Assembly: GCF_900094565.1 (NCBI RefSeq)
Contig: NZ_FMAF01000012.1
Location: forward strand, 62,001 to 126,000
Length of the DNA: 64,000 nt
Direction of reading: 5' to 3'
DNA from: Martinezella lusitana
GTDB taxonomy: Bacteria; Pseudomonadota; Alphaproteobacteria; Rhizobiales; Rhizobiaceae
Below the pieces are notes generated by a model. The model was given only the letters and a program-made list of their open reading frames with translations, was not told where the DNA came from and did no database searches. How positions within the stretch are numbered: the first letter of the stretch is position 1; every line of letters begins with the position of its first letter. The translations under genes were made by a program, and so were the position numbers. Shown here one piece after another: positions 43,930 through 54,200 of this stretch.

Positions 43930-44431
43930 CCCTCTCGAACGCTACAGGCCCCGGGAAAGGATCGTCGCCAGATCGATCATCGATCGGCTGATCGACGAGA
44001 ACCCGGATCGATTGCAGGACGCGCCGCTGACGGCGGCCGAGCAATTGCGCGAGCTGCGCGAATGCATCCGCCGCGATCTGGAAGCGCTGCTCAACACCCG
44101 ACGCTGCCCGACCGCACCGCCTTCGATCTATGAGGAACTCGGCGATGCGCTGGTATCCTTCGGCGTCGATGGCATGGTGTCGGCAAACCTCGTCACGGAT
44201 GAAGCCAAGAGCCGTCTTGCCCGCCTGATCGAGCGGCGGATCGCCCTTTTCGAGACGCGCCTTTCCGACGTGCGCGTGAGCATCCTGAAGAGCCGCGGCA
44301 ACGGCGAACGCGCCTTGCGCATGCGCATCCAGGCGACATTCCGGGTGCATGAGGGCATGCCGCCGATCAGCTTTGAATCGACGATCGATCCGTCGACGCA
44401 GCGTTTCCTTGTGGAGGCCGGCAATGGCTGA
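43922..44431 (+). CDS. tssE: T6SS baseplate protein TssE (gp25-like)
   Basis: A 169-residue gp25-family wedge protein. Conserved parts are IIDRLIDENP, the family motif RRDLEALLNTRRC (EFEALLNTRR/T4 gp25 type) and ALVSFGVDGMVSANL, with a C-terminal beta region containing FRVHEGMPPISFESTID. The start is the ATG at 43922, overlapping tagJ by 8 bases. The open frame further upstream is a shadow of tagJ. It overlaps tssF by 8 bases. Confidence 0.92.
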   Translation: MVDPLERYRPRERIVARSIIDRLIDENPDRLQDAPLTAAEQLRELRECIRRDLEALLNTRRCPTAPPSIYEELGDALVSFGVDGMVSANLVTDEAKSRLARLIERRIALFETRLSDVRVSILKSRGNGERALRMRIQATFRVHEGMPPISFESTIDPSTQRFLVEAGNG

Positions 44432-46205
44432 CGGCTTCCTGCAGCGATACAATGACGAACTCGCCGCCATCCGCCGCCGTGCTGCGCGTTTCGCAGACGC
44501 CTTTCCGAAAATCGCCGGCCGTCTGCGCCTGACGGGCGAAGTCGCCGATGATCCCCATGTCGAGCGGCTGATCCAGAGTTTTGCCTATTCGGCCGCTCGC
44601 GTGCGTCAGAAACTCGACGACGAGTTTCCGGAACTGACCGACGGCCTGCTCGAAACGCTCTACCCGCATTATCTGGCGCCACTACCCTCGATGAGCATCG
44701 TGCGCTTTGCGCCGAGCAACACGCTTGCCTCGGTTCAGACTGTTCCGCGTCACACGGAAATCTTCGCCGAGCCGATCGGCGGCGAGAGCTGCCGCTTTCG
44801 CACCACCCAGGATACCGAGGTTGCGCCGATCGAGATCGTCTCAGCTTCGCTGGCGGGCCATCCGATCAGCGCGCCGCCCTCGCCGCATGCCGGTGCTGCC
44901 GGTTGCCTGCGTTTGTCGATCCGCGCGCGCGACACCAACAAGCCGTTGAGCGAAATCGGCCTTGATCGGCTCCGGCTGCACATCGGCTCGTCCTGGCAGC
45001 AGGCGGTCGCCATCCACGAGCTTCTCGTCAACCACACCCTCGGCATCGCACTTGCGCATCATGCGGATGATCGGGCCCCCGTGATGCTGCCGGCCTGGGC
45101 GCTGCGGCCGGTCGGATTCGAACCGGACGAAGCCATACTGCCCTATCCCGCCTCAAGCTTTGCCGGCTACCGGTTGCTGACCGAATTTTTCGCGCTGCCG
45201 CAGAAGTTCCTCTTCATCGACATTGTCGGCCTGAAAGCCTGGCAAGGAGAAACGCTGGAGATCTTCATTTATCTCGACGAAACCAGCGCAAAGCTGGAGC
45301 GGACGATCTCGGCACGCGATTTCGTTCTCAACGCGACGCCGGTGGTCAATCTGTTCCTCCAGACCTGCGAGCCGATCGCGCTTGACGGCACGCGCACCGA
45401 ATACCGTGTCCTGCCGGACGCCAGACGGCAGAAGACGCGCGAGATCTATGCGATCGACAGAGTGCTCGTGTCCGGACGCGCCGGCGAGGAGGAGCATTGC
45501 CAGCCCTTCTTCGGCCGCAGCCTGAAGGGTGGAGCCTCGTCGCTGTTCTGGCAATGCGCTCGCCGTTTCGATGCCGATGACGGCACCTCGGACATGGAAA
45601 TTGCCTTCGTGGATCGCGCACACCGCCCCAGTGGGCCTGTAGACAAGATCGCCAGCATTGACGCGCTCTGCCTCAATCGCGAACTGCCGGAACAACTGCC
45701 GTTCGGCGGCGGCCATCCCTATCTGCAGCTTGCCTCCGGTAGCGAAGCGGTGGGCGCCGTCGAGGCCCTGATGGCCCCCACCCCTTCCGTGCGGATGAAC
45801 GAGCAGCAAGGCCGCAACTGGCGGCTCATGTCGCATCTGCAGCTCAACCATCTCTCCATTTTCGACAATGACGGGGCCGCGCTGAAGGACATCTTTTCGC
45901 TCTATGCTTTCCGCGACAGCCGCGAGACCAGACAGCTTGCCGATGCCCTGGTGCGGATCGAAGCGAAGAGCTCGATGACCCGTCTAGGCAGTGGCGGCAT
46001 GGTTCCCGGCACCGATATCCGGCTGGAATTCGATCCCGCGGCGATCGACCGGCCTTCGGCCTATCTCTTTGGCAGCGTTCTCGACCGGTTTTTCGGTCTT
46101 TACACCTCGATCAATAGTTTCACCCGTCTCTCCATCTCATTGAAGGGACAATCAAAACCGATTGCCGTCTGGCCGGCACGCGCCGCCGAGCGGCCCCTGC
46201 TCTGA
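44424..46205 (+). CDS. tssF: T6SS baseplate protein TssF
   Basis: A 593-residue baseplate subunit, homologous to the T4 gp6 wedge. The start MADGFLQRYNDELAAIRRRAARFADAFPKIAGRLRL is the well-conserved TssF N-terminus, followed by DPHVERLIQSFAYSAARVRQKLDDEFPEL. The typical PHYLAPLPSMSIV region is also visible. The ATG at 44424 lies inside the 3' end of tssE. It forms the TssFG wedge with the next product. Confidence 0.95.
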   Translation: MADGFLQRYNDELAAIRRRAARFADAFPKIAGRLRLTGEVADDPHVERLIQSFAYSAARVRQKLDDEFPELTDGLLETLYPHYLAPLPSMSIVRFAPSNTLASVQTVPRHTEIFAEPIGGESCRFRTTQDTEVAPIEIVSASLAGHPISAPPSPHAGAAGCLRLSIRARDTNKPLSEIGLDRLRLHIGSSWQQAVAIHELLVNHTLGIALAHHADDRAPVMLPAWALRPVGFEPDEAILPYPASSFAGYRLLTEFFALPQKFLFIDIVGLKAWQGETLEIFIYLDETSAKLERTISARDFVLNATPVVNLFLQTCEPIALDGTRTEYRVLPDARRQKTREIYAIDRVLVSGRAGEEEHCQPFFGRSLKGGASSLFWQCARRFDADDGTSDMEIAFVDRAHRPSGPVDKIASIDALCLNRELPEQLPFGGGHPYLQLASGSEAVGAVEALMAPTPSVRMNEQQGRNWRLMSHLQLNHLSIFDNDGAALKDIFSLYAFRDSRETRQLADALVRIEAKSSMTRLGSGGMVPGTDIRLEFDPAAIDRPSAYLFGSVLDRFFGLYTSINSFTRLSISLKGQSKPIAVWPARAAERPLL

Positions 46206-46226
46206 CGAAAGGATGGGTTGAAGACA

Positions 46227-47252
46227 ATGGAGCAATTCCGGCCGAGTGACAGCGACATGCTCGCATCGCTGCTCGAACGCGACCCCGGTCGTTTCGAGCC
46301 GACGACGGCATTCCGCGTTGCCCAACATTCGGCTGGCGATCATCTGTCGGTGTCCTCGCCAGTCGGCGTTTCGCCGGCCCCGCTCGCTGTCAACGATTTC
46401 AAGCGGAAAAGCAATGGTGCGTCGCTGAGTGCCAGCATGGGCGGCTTGCTCGGCCCGCTCGGGGCAATGCCGCCGAGCTACAATGAACTTGTGATGCGCG
46501 AGGAGCGCAATCGCGCCCGCGGGCTTGCGAGCTTCTTCGATCTTTTCACCAGCCGTCTGACCGAGCTTTTCGTCGATGCCAGCGAGAAGTATCGCCTTGC
46601 CCGCAGGCTGCGATGGAATCCGGACAGAAACGGAAACTCCTTCGTCACGACGCTTTTTTCGCTTGCGGGCTTCGGCACGGCTCGACTGAAGGAGCAGGTT
46701 CGGCCCGACGACGAGCTCATCCTCAGATTTTCAGGTTTCTTTGCGGCCCGGACCCGTAATGCGGTCAATCTGCAGGCCATGCTGCATGAGTTCAGTGGGC
46801 TGCCCGTGGCAATCGAGCTGTTCAAAGGGCGTTGGCTTTCCATCCCCATCGAGGAGCGCAGCCGCATGGGCCAGCCCCACGGTGTGCAGCTGGGGGTAAA
46901 CGCGACGGCGGGAGCGGCGATCCATGACTTCAGCGGTAGTTTTCGCGTCGTCATCGGACCCGTCGACTACAAGGACTACTGCTCCCTTTCCCCTGATAGC
47001 CGTAACATCGACGCGCTCTTTGCATTGACACGCCTTTATGTCGGCCCAGCGCTTGATTTCGATATTCAGGTCGTCCTCAAAAAGGAGCACATCCCTTTCT
47101 GCCGGCTGGGCGAAGACGGTGATCCGCCCAGACTCGGCTGGAACAGTTGGGCACGCGTCGGCAGCGCGGATCGTGACAGCGGCGACGCTATCATCACCGA
47201 GCCGCGCTCGAAACACGCGCAACCCACCGAAGGAGGCGCCCATGCGACTTGA
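46227..47252 (+). CDS. tssG: T6SS baseplate protein TssG
   Basis: A 341-residue TssG protein (gp7/gp53-like), partner of TssF. It has the LLERDPGRFEPTTAFRVAQ start, PPSYNELVMREERNRARGLASFFDLF and the C-terminal SPDSRNIDALFALTRLYVG…. The ATG at 46227 is selected. A TTG at 46218 has a better spaced AAGGA (4-5 bases) and would add three residues, so the start may be there. The last 11 bases overlap the FHA gene. Confidence 0.92.
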   Translation: MEQFRPSDSDMLASLLERDPGRFEPTTAFRVAQHSAGDHLSVSSPVGVSPAPLAVNDFKRKSNGASLSASMGGLLGPLGAMPPSYNELVMREERNRARGLASFFDLFTSRLTELFVDASEKYRLARRLRWNPDRNGNSFVTTLFSLAGFGTARLKEQVRPDDELILRFSGFFAARTRNAVNLQAMLHEFSGLPVAIELFKGRWLSIPIEERSRMGQPHGVQLGVNATAGAAIHDFSGSFRVVIGPVDYKDYCSLSPDSRNIDALFALTRLYVGPALDFDIQVVLKKEHIPFCRLGEDGDPPRLGWNSWARVGSADRDSGDAIITEPRSKHAQPTEGGAHAT

Positions 47253-48435
47253 GTTGCGTCAGATCGCTGGTGAGGGTGCAAGCAAGGGCTGGTTCTTCGA
47301 GCGCGGCAAACGCACGCTCGGCCGGTCACCGGACAGTGACTGGCAGGTCTCGGACCCGCGGCGGTTGGTTTCGAAGATCCATTGCATGATCGAGCGCGAT
47401 CGTGGCGGTTTCCTGCTGCGTGACCAGAGCGCCAACGGCACCCAGGTCGACGGCGTCACGATCCTGGAAGGTGAAACTGCAAGGCTGACGGACAAGTCGA
47501 AGATCGCTTTCGGCGACATCGCCTTCAATGTCGTCATCACCGGCGAAGCCGATCGCGATATCGACGATCCCGCCGCTGATCTGCGGCTGAGCGACGAGAC
47601 GATGACCATTTCCTCGATCCTCGCCGACATCGCGCCCGGCGGCGGCACAGCGAACGGCATACTCGGCCAGCGCGGCGGAGAAGACTGGATCGCCGCAATT
47701 CCACAATCGACGCGAAAGGACAAGCAGTCGAGCCGCAACGTCGATGTCGGCTGGAGCGGTCCGCCCGATATCGACGGCATCAAGCCGATCTTGCCTGACG
47801 ATTGGAACGCGGACTTCGATCTAGGCAGCCAGTTGGAGCATAGCGCGGCGATGCATGTCTCCGTGGCGGTCGCGTGCAGCTCCGGTCGCGATGCCGCGGA
47901 TACGACGAAAGCGATCGTTCCGGCAAACGATACCCGGGGAGCGGAAGACCCAAGTTATGGGGTGCAAGACGAAGCCCTGCTGCTGTCGGACGATCAGCTC
48001 CAGCAGTTTGAGGCTCTTGTCGATATGTTGGAGCAGACGCTCACCGATGAGGCGTCGATCCTTGGCATCGAAGATGACCGTGTTCATTCGCCCACTTCGC
48101 TCTTCAGTCGCGAGCGAGCCGAGCAGCTGACAGATCGGCTTCGAGCGCTCATCGCGAGGCAGTCCGCCCTCAACGCCGGCCTGGAAAATCTCATTCGCGA
48201 GGCGAGCCGCATGTTCGAGCCCCGTATGATCGAAGCCCATGTCGATGCCACCACCCGCAAGGTTCTGTGGCATGGCAGCCGGGACTATTGGAAGACCTAT
48301 CGCGCCCAGTTCGAACGGGACGGCAGGAGCATTTCCGTCCGCGATCTGTTTACGGAGGCAGTACGCGCCTCAGCGGATAGCCGCGACGAACAGGAAATCA
48401 GCACCATTGCAGAGAGGACGGGTAACACCCGATGA
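47242..48435 (+). CDS. tagH: T6SS FHA-domain protein (TagH/Fha, ImpI)
   Basis: A 397-residue regulator. An FHA domain covers about residues 1-100 (GKRTLGRSPDSDWQVSDPRRLVSKIHCMI, NGTQVDG), which binds phosphothreonine. The C-terminal T6SS-FHA region (ARQSALNAGLENLIREASRMFEPRMIE) is present as well. In Agrobacterium, Fha recognises TssL phosphorylated by PpkA, which activates Hcp secretion. The kinase and phosphatase of that switch are encoded at 56168 and 54786. GGAGG precedes the ATG at 47242. Confidence 0.9.
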   Translation: MRLELRQIAGEGASKGWFFERGKRTLGRSPDSDWQVSDPRRLVSKIHCMIERDRGGFLLRDQSANGTQVDGVTILEGETARLTDKSKIAFGDIAFNVVITGEADRDIDDPAADLRLSDETMTISSILADIAPGGGTANGILGQRGGEDWIAAIPQSTRKDKQSSRNVDVGWSGPPDIDGIKPILPDDWNADFDLGSQLEHSAAMHVSVAVACSSGRDAADTTKAIVPANDTRGAEDPSYGVQDEALLLSDDQLQQFEALVDMLEQTLTDEASILGIEDDRVHSPTSLFSRERAEQLTDRLRALIARQSALNAGLENLIREASRMFEPRMIEAHVDATTRKVLWHGSRDYWKTYRAQFERDGRSISVRDLFTEAVRASADSRDEQEISTIAERTGNTR

Positions 48436-49772
48436 AGAACGAAAATCGAGTGGCGTGGAGCGAGGGCATGTTCCTTCGCGTACAGCATTTCCAGCAGGCC
48501 GATCGTTGGACGGAGCGGCTGGTCCGCACCACCGCGCGCGGATTGGCGCCCTATCCCTGGGGCGTTGCGGAAATCGGCGTCGACCGCAGCGCGCTTGCCA
48601 TCGGCCAGTTCGCGCTGTCGAACCTGCGCGGCATCCTACCCGATGGAACGCCGTTCGAAGCGCCCATCGACGCGGACTTGCCGCCTCCGCTCGATCTGGA
48701 CGATTCCACGAAGAATGCCATCGTTTATCTCGCCCTGCCGGCGCGCCAGCCCGGCAAGGCGGACGTCGCATTGAACGGCAGCGCGATGCGCAACAGCGTG
48801 CGCGTCACTGCCTCGCTATACGAGGCGCCGGATTCCAATATCGAAACCGACTTCATGGCGCCGATCGATGTCGGCCGCCTGAGCCTGCGCTACCTGAAGA
48901 CCGGTGACGAGCTTGCCGGCTACGAACTGATCGGCCTTGCCCGCGTAATCGAGGTGCGCTCGGACAGGGCGGTCATTCTTGATCCCGATTATATCGCGCC
49001 CTGCCTCAACTGCGCGGCCGAAGCGCGGCTGAACGAGTTGATCACCGAATTGCTCGGCATCGTGCGTCACCGCGCCGAAGCGATCGCCGAGCGCATCGGC
49101 GATCCGACGGTGCGCGGCACCGCCGAGGTGGGCGATTATTTCCTGCTGCACATCCTCAATCGCGCCGATCCGATGTTGCGCCACATTGCGGCGAATGCAT
49201 CGAGGATGCATCCGATGGCCTTCTACGAGCAATGCATCGAGCTTGCCGGCGAGCTCGCCACATTCACGACCGACAGCAAGCGGGCGAGCGAGTTCCCGCC
49301 TTACCGGCACGATGATTTGAAGGCGACATTTGCCGCTGTTTTCAATGACCTGCGCGCTTCTCTTTCCTCGGTGCTGGAACAGGCTGCGGTCGCAATCGAG
49401 CTCATCGAGCGGCGGCATGACGTGCGCGTCGGCACCATCAACGACCGCTCGCTTCTCAAGGATGCGGGCTTCGTGCTTGCCGTGCGCGCCGAGATGTCGG
49501 CGGAGGACGTGCGGCGCAAGCTGCCGGCACAGATCAAGATCGGCCCTGTCGAGCGGATCGCCGAACTCGTCAATGTAGCACTGCCCGGCATTCCCGTCCG
49601 TCCGCTGCCGGTTCTGCCGCGGCAGCTGCCCTACCGGTCCGGAACGATCTATTTCGAACTCGATACGAAGAATCCGCTTTGGAAACAGCTTGATACCTCC
49701 GGCGCGATCGCCCTGCATCTTGCCGGCGACTTCCCTGGCCTGGAGATGGAACTGTGGGCTCTCAGAGAATGA
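48432..49772 (+). CDS. tssK: T6SS baseplate protein TssK
   Basis: A 446-residue trimeric linker between the baseplate and membrane complex. The start NRVAWSEGMFLRVQHFQQADRW is the conserved TssK N-terminus (its shoulder domain resembles phage receptor-binding proteins), followed by ISVRALYEAPD-like and FYEQCIELAGELATF regions. The C-terminal head that binds TssL/TssM includes IKIGPVERIAELVNVALPGIPV. The ATG overlaps the previous stop (ATGA), and the next gene starts the same way. Confidence 0.95.
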   Translation: MKNENRVAWSEGMFLRVQHFQQADRWTERLVRTTARGLAPYPWGVAEIGVDRSALAIGQFALSNLRGILPDGTPFEAPIDADLPPPLDLDDSTKNAIVYLALPARQPGKADVALNGSAMRNSVRVTASLYEAPDSNIETDFMAPIDVGRLSLRYLKTGDELAGYELIGLARVIEVRSDRAVILDPDYIAPCLNCAAEARLNELITELLGIVRHRAEAIAERIGDPTVRGTAEVGDYFLLHILNRADPMLRHIAANASRMHPMAFYEQCIELAGELATFTTDSKRASEFPPYRHDDLKATFAAVFNDLRASLSSVLEQAAVAIELIERRHDVRVGTINDRSLLKDAGFVLAVRAEMSAEDVRRKLPAQIKIGPVERIAELVNVALPGIPVRPLPVLPRQLPYRSGTIYFELDTKNPLWKQLDTSGAIALHLAGDFPGLEMELWALRE

Positions 49773-51286
49773 ACACACCACGATCGACACCATGGCACGA
49801 GTTGCCAACCATCATCGAGCTGACGGAAAGCGGCGCCAAGAAGAACGACGCCGCCCGCAAGATGGCCGATATCCTGGATGACGAACTCGATCAGCAGGCG
49901 GCTGTGGCGCCCGGCGGCTGGTCCGTCGATACCTTGATCCGCAACTTCCGTTTTGGGGGCGAGGACGTTCCGACCATTGTGCGCTCGGCCGCTCCCCTGC
50001 TGAACCTTGCCCATAATCTCCGCAACACCGACGAACAGCCTGATATCGCCGAGTTGCGGCGTGTGACGATCGAGGCCGTCGGGCGCTATGAGCGCGATCT
50101 CGCCAGCGCCCGTATCAGTCCGGAGCGGGCGCGGGCAGCCCATTATGTAGTCTGCGCAACCATCGACGACGTTGTGCTGAGCAAGCGCTGGGGCGTGCGC
50201 GTCGGCTGGGCGCGCTCGGGTCTCGTCTCCACCTTCCACATGGACGTCACCGGCGGCGACCGGGTGTTCGATCTCCTCGACCACTTCCAGCAAAGCCCGG
50301 GCACCAACAAGGACTTGTTGCTCCTTATATATCTCTGCCTGTCGCTCGCCTTCGAAGGCCGCACGCGCGTTTCGCCGCGCGGTTCTCTGGAACTCGGACG
50401 CATCCGCGATAGCCTCTATAAGACTTTGCTCGGACAATATGGCGTCTTCGAGCGCGAGTTGTCGCCGCACTGGCGCGGCGTTTCCGCCCGACACAAGCCG
50501 TTGCGCACCGTAGTCGCGCTGTGGACGGTTCTTTCCGTTCTCGCCCTGTTGTTTGCGCTCGGCTACATGTTCTTCACGCTCTCGCTCAATAGGGCTTCGG
50601 ACGCGACCTTCGAGCGTCTGGCAAACTTGCCGCCGCACGATACGCCGAGCGTTCTGATCGACACGCCGAAACCCAAGGAGACGGTAGTCGAAGTTCCGCC
50701 GCCAAAGAAGCAGCCCGAAACGGCCCCGCCGGCGGTCAAGCAGGCTCCGAGCCCGCTCGACAATCTTCTGGCTTTCCTACAGCCGGAAGTCGACCGCAAG
50801 CTCGTCACCCTTTCCAACTCCAACGGGCGGCTGCTGGTCCGCATCAACAATTCCGGCCTGTTCGATACCGGCAGCGCCGAAGTCAGCAACCGGTTCCGCG
50901 ACCTTCTCCAGCGCATCGGCGGTGCGCTTGCCTCGGAGAAGTTCCGCGCCGTCGTCGTCGGCTATACCGACAATGTTCCGATCCGCACGACCCAATTTCC
51001 GTCGAACTGGCATCTCTCCGAAGCCCGTGCCCGCGCCGTTGGCGATATCCTGGCTGCCTATACCGGCAAGGATGCGATCCTGACGGAGGGACGAGCCGAC
51101 AGCGATCCGCTGGCCGGCAACGACACGCCGGAGGGCCGCGAAATAAATCGGCGCACGGAAATCCTGGTGCTGACCGATCCGACGCAACGGCTTGGTGACG
51201 CCGCCCTCAATCCGCAGTCGACGACCGGGCCCGTGAGCGGCAACGCGTCCTCCACGCCAGCAGCAACGACGGGGGCTGCCCGATGA
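49769..51286 (+). CDS. tssL: T6SS membrane protein TssL with C-terminal OmpA-like domain
   Basis: A 505-residue inner-membrane protein. The N-terminal cytoplasmic DotU domain (about residues 45-245) includes AHYVVCATIDDVVLSKRWG. One membrane segment follows at about residues 250-272 (LSVLALLFALGYMFFTL), then a Pro/Lys-rich linker. The periplasmic OmpA-like peptidoglycan-binding domain (VVVGYTDNVPIRT … NWHLSEARARAV, GRADSDPLAGNDTPEGREINRRTEI) fills residues 340-480. With no tssJ in the operon, this domain probably anchors the complex to the cell wall. The start is the ATG at 49769. Confidence 0.94.
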   Translation: MNTPRSTPWHELPTIIELTESGAKKNDAARKMADILDDELDQQAAVAPGGWSVDTLIRNFRFGGEDVPTIVRSAAPLLNLAHNLRNTDEQPDIAELRRVTIEAVGRYERDLASARISPERARAAHYVVCATIDDVVLSKRWGVRVGWARSGLVSTFHMDVTGGDRVFDLLDHFQQSPGTNKDLLLLIYLCLSLAFEGRTRVSPRGSLELGRIRDSLYKTLLGQYGVFERELSPHWRGVSARHKPLRTVVALWTVLSVLALLFALGYMFFTLSLNRASDATFERLANLPPHDTPSVLIDTPKPKETVVEVPPPKKQPETAPPAVKQAPSPLDNLLAFLQPEVDRKLVTLSNSNGRLLVRINNSGLFDTGSAEVSNRFRDLLQRIGGALASEKFRAVVVGYTDNVPIRTTQFPSNWHLSEARARAVGDILAAYTGKDAILTEGRADSDPLAGNDTPEGREINRRTEILVLTDPTQRLGDAALNPQSTTGPVSGNASSTPAATTGAAR

Positions 51287-54200
51287 ACCCACTCGGCATA
51301 TTTTACACGCTTCGCTCCTACGTCTCGGTCTATGCCGGCCTTCTTGGCCAGCGTTTCATATCGCTCATCTGGGTCGCAGCCATCTGCGTCCTCATCTGGT
51401 TCTACGGCTATACGATCGGCTACGGCACCTTCAAACCGTTCGCCACCGTCAGTGCCCGCCTGATCGCAATCGGCGCGGTCATTGCGGTTTGGCTCGCCTA
51501 TCTGCTGCTCTCGAAGCTGCGCGCCCGCAAGCGCGACAAGGCACTCGTGGATGGTATCAGCGACGATGCAGCGAGCCAGCAGGCCGAAGTCGGAGAGATC
51601 CATAGCCGCCTCAAGGAAGCTTTGCTGCTGCTGCGTCGTATCAGCAAGAAGCGCTTCGGCTACATCTACGAGCTTCCCTGGTACGTCATCTTCGGCGCTC
51701 CCGGCTCCGGAAAGACCACGGCGCTCAGCAATTCGGGATTGAAGTTCCCCCTTGGTGATGCCCTTGGAAGCAATTCCGTGCAGGGCGTCGGCGGTACACG
51801 CAACTGCAATTGGTGGTTCGCCGATGAGGCGATCCTCATCGATACGGCCGGCCGATATACGACCCAGGACGATCTGAACGGCGCATCGAAGGCAGGATGG
51901 GAGGGCTTTCTCGGTCTCTTGAGAAAATACCGCCGGTCGCAGCCGATCAACGGCGCCCTCGTCACGCTCTCGATCGGCGACCTGCTCGGCCGCGATCATG
52001 AGGCGCAGCTCGACGAAATGCGTTCCATCCGCAAGCGACTGTCGGAACTTGACGAATATCTGCAGGCGCGGGTGCCTGTCTATGTCATTCTGACCAAGGC
52101 GGATCTGTTGACCGGCTTCGTCGAATTTTTCGATGGTCTTGCCAAGACCGACCGCGAACAGGTCTGGGGCACGACCTTCAGTCTCGACGAGAGCTACAAG
52201 GGCGAAAAGCTGCCCGAACGCTTCATGGAGGAATTTGCGCTGCTGCAGCAGCGGGTCGACGCGATGCTGATCGAACGACTGCAGCAGGAGCCGAATATCG
52301 AGGTTCGCGGCCGGATATTCCGTTTCCCCGCTGAGCTCGCCGCCTTGGGCGAGCGGTTGCAGGAAGTGCTGAGCGAGCTTTGCTCCTCGTCGAGCCTTAT
52401 CGAAGCGCCGCTGATGCGCGGCGTCTATTTCGCATCCGGTACGCAAGGCCGGGAGGCGGCGATGGCGGAAGCGCCCCGCATGCGCCGCAGCTATTTCCTG
52501 TCGCGCCTCTTCAAGGACGTCATCTTCGGCGAGGCGTCGTTGGTCGCGCGTGACAGGCGCTTGTCTGGCCGTCAAACGATGATCCGGCGCATCGCTTATG
52601 GCGCGGCAGCGCTGGCGCTCGCAATCGTCTTCACCGGCTGGACCGCAACCTATTTCCAGAACTCGCGCGCCATTGCCGCCGCCGAGCGGCGCATCGACAA
52701 TTACGAGAAGCTGGCGAACGGCATTCCGGTGCGCGATGTCAACGACGCGGATTTCCTGCGGGTCCTGCCGGCTCTGGACAATCTGCGCGCCGTGACCGGC
52801 GGCTTTGACGAGGCGAGGATCTGGCCGACGAGTTTCGGTCTTGACCAGGAAAGCAAGATCGCCAGCCGCCAACGCGGCGCCTATCAGCGGGCGCTGAATT
52901 CCCTCTTGCTGCCGCGCATGCTGGTGGAGCTTCAAACGGAGCTCAAGCAGTCTCCCGACGTCCAGAAGACCTTCGACAGCTTGAAACTCTACGGGATGCT
53001 CGGTGGGCTGGGCCCTGTCGACAAGGATTTCGTCTCGCAACAGGCGGAAGACATGTTTGCCGCCCTCTATCCAGGCGAAGGACGCGCCGCCGCCCGGAAG
53101 GCTCTGGTCACGCATGTCGAGGCCTTGGCCGCCGGCAGCCTGCCGGCGATCGAACTCGACAACACGCTGATTGCCAAGGCACGCGACACCATCCGGCCAC
53201 AGAGCCTTGCCTCGCGCGCCTATGACATTCTCACCCACTCCCGTCCGGCACGCCAGCTCGATCCATGGATTCCCGGGGACGCTTTGGGACCGCTCGGCGC
53301 ACAAGTCTTCCAGCGAAAGTCAAAAGCGGCGCTGCGCGATGGCATGCCGGGAATTTTCACCGGCAATGGCTATCGCACCGTCGTGCTGCCGAAAGTCGAA
53401 ACAGCGGCGTCAGAAGCGCTTAAAGAACAATGGGTGCGCGGCGACAACAGCAACCCCACCGGAATGACCGCGGATACAATCGCGCAGGCGGCATTGCAGC
53501 TTTATTTCGATACATTCCAGCAGCGATGGTCGACGCTTCTTGCCGATCTGCAGGTGCGGCCGGCAAACAGTCTCGCCGACGCAACCGAAACGGCGAGGAT
53601 CCTCGCGGCCAATCCCAGTCCTGTCGAGATGGTGCTGAAATCTATCGCGACAGCAACGGATCTGCGCCCAACGGCAGAACCCGAGGTCGCTTCGCTCGAC
53701 GATGTTCCGGATGCCGCCCTCGCCTCGGTCGCAACCAGCGTCGCCAATACGCCTGATCCCTATGGCCCGCTACGTGCGGCCCTCGAAGTGAACAGCAACA
53801 ATAGGCAGGCCGCCTCATCGGACGAAAGAAAGGCAGGGAGCAGCGACAAGCCTCGCTCCCAGATCCAGAATCTTCAACCCATTTTGCAGAATATCTATAG
53901 CCAGCTGTCGCGTGCCGCCACATCGACTGCGGAGGTCTCGCGCGTCTTCGACGCCGGCGGCCAGCTTGCCAACGCCAATCAGGACCTGCTTCAGCAGGCG
54001 CGCGGCCTGCCGGCGCCGGCGGACGCGTGGATGGTCGCGATCGCCGCCGATATCGGATCGCTTGCGGTCAAGACGGCGCGCGCACGGATCAACGATCTTT
54101 GGGCCACCGAAGGTGCGGATCTCTGCGCCCGCATCGTCACCGGCCGCTATCCTTTCGACCGGACATCCGTACAGGATATCGCCATGGCGGATTTCGTTCG

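Noticed and set aside
51058..53304. 748-codon minus-strand open frame
   Set aside because: Antisense shadow of tssL/tssM.
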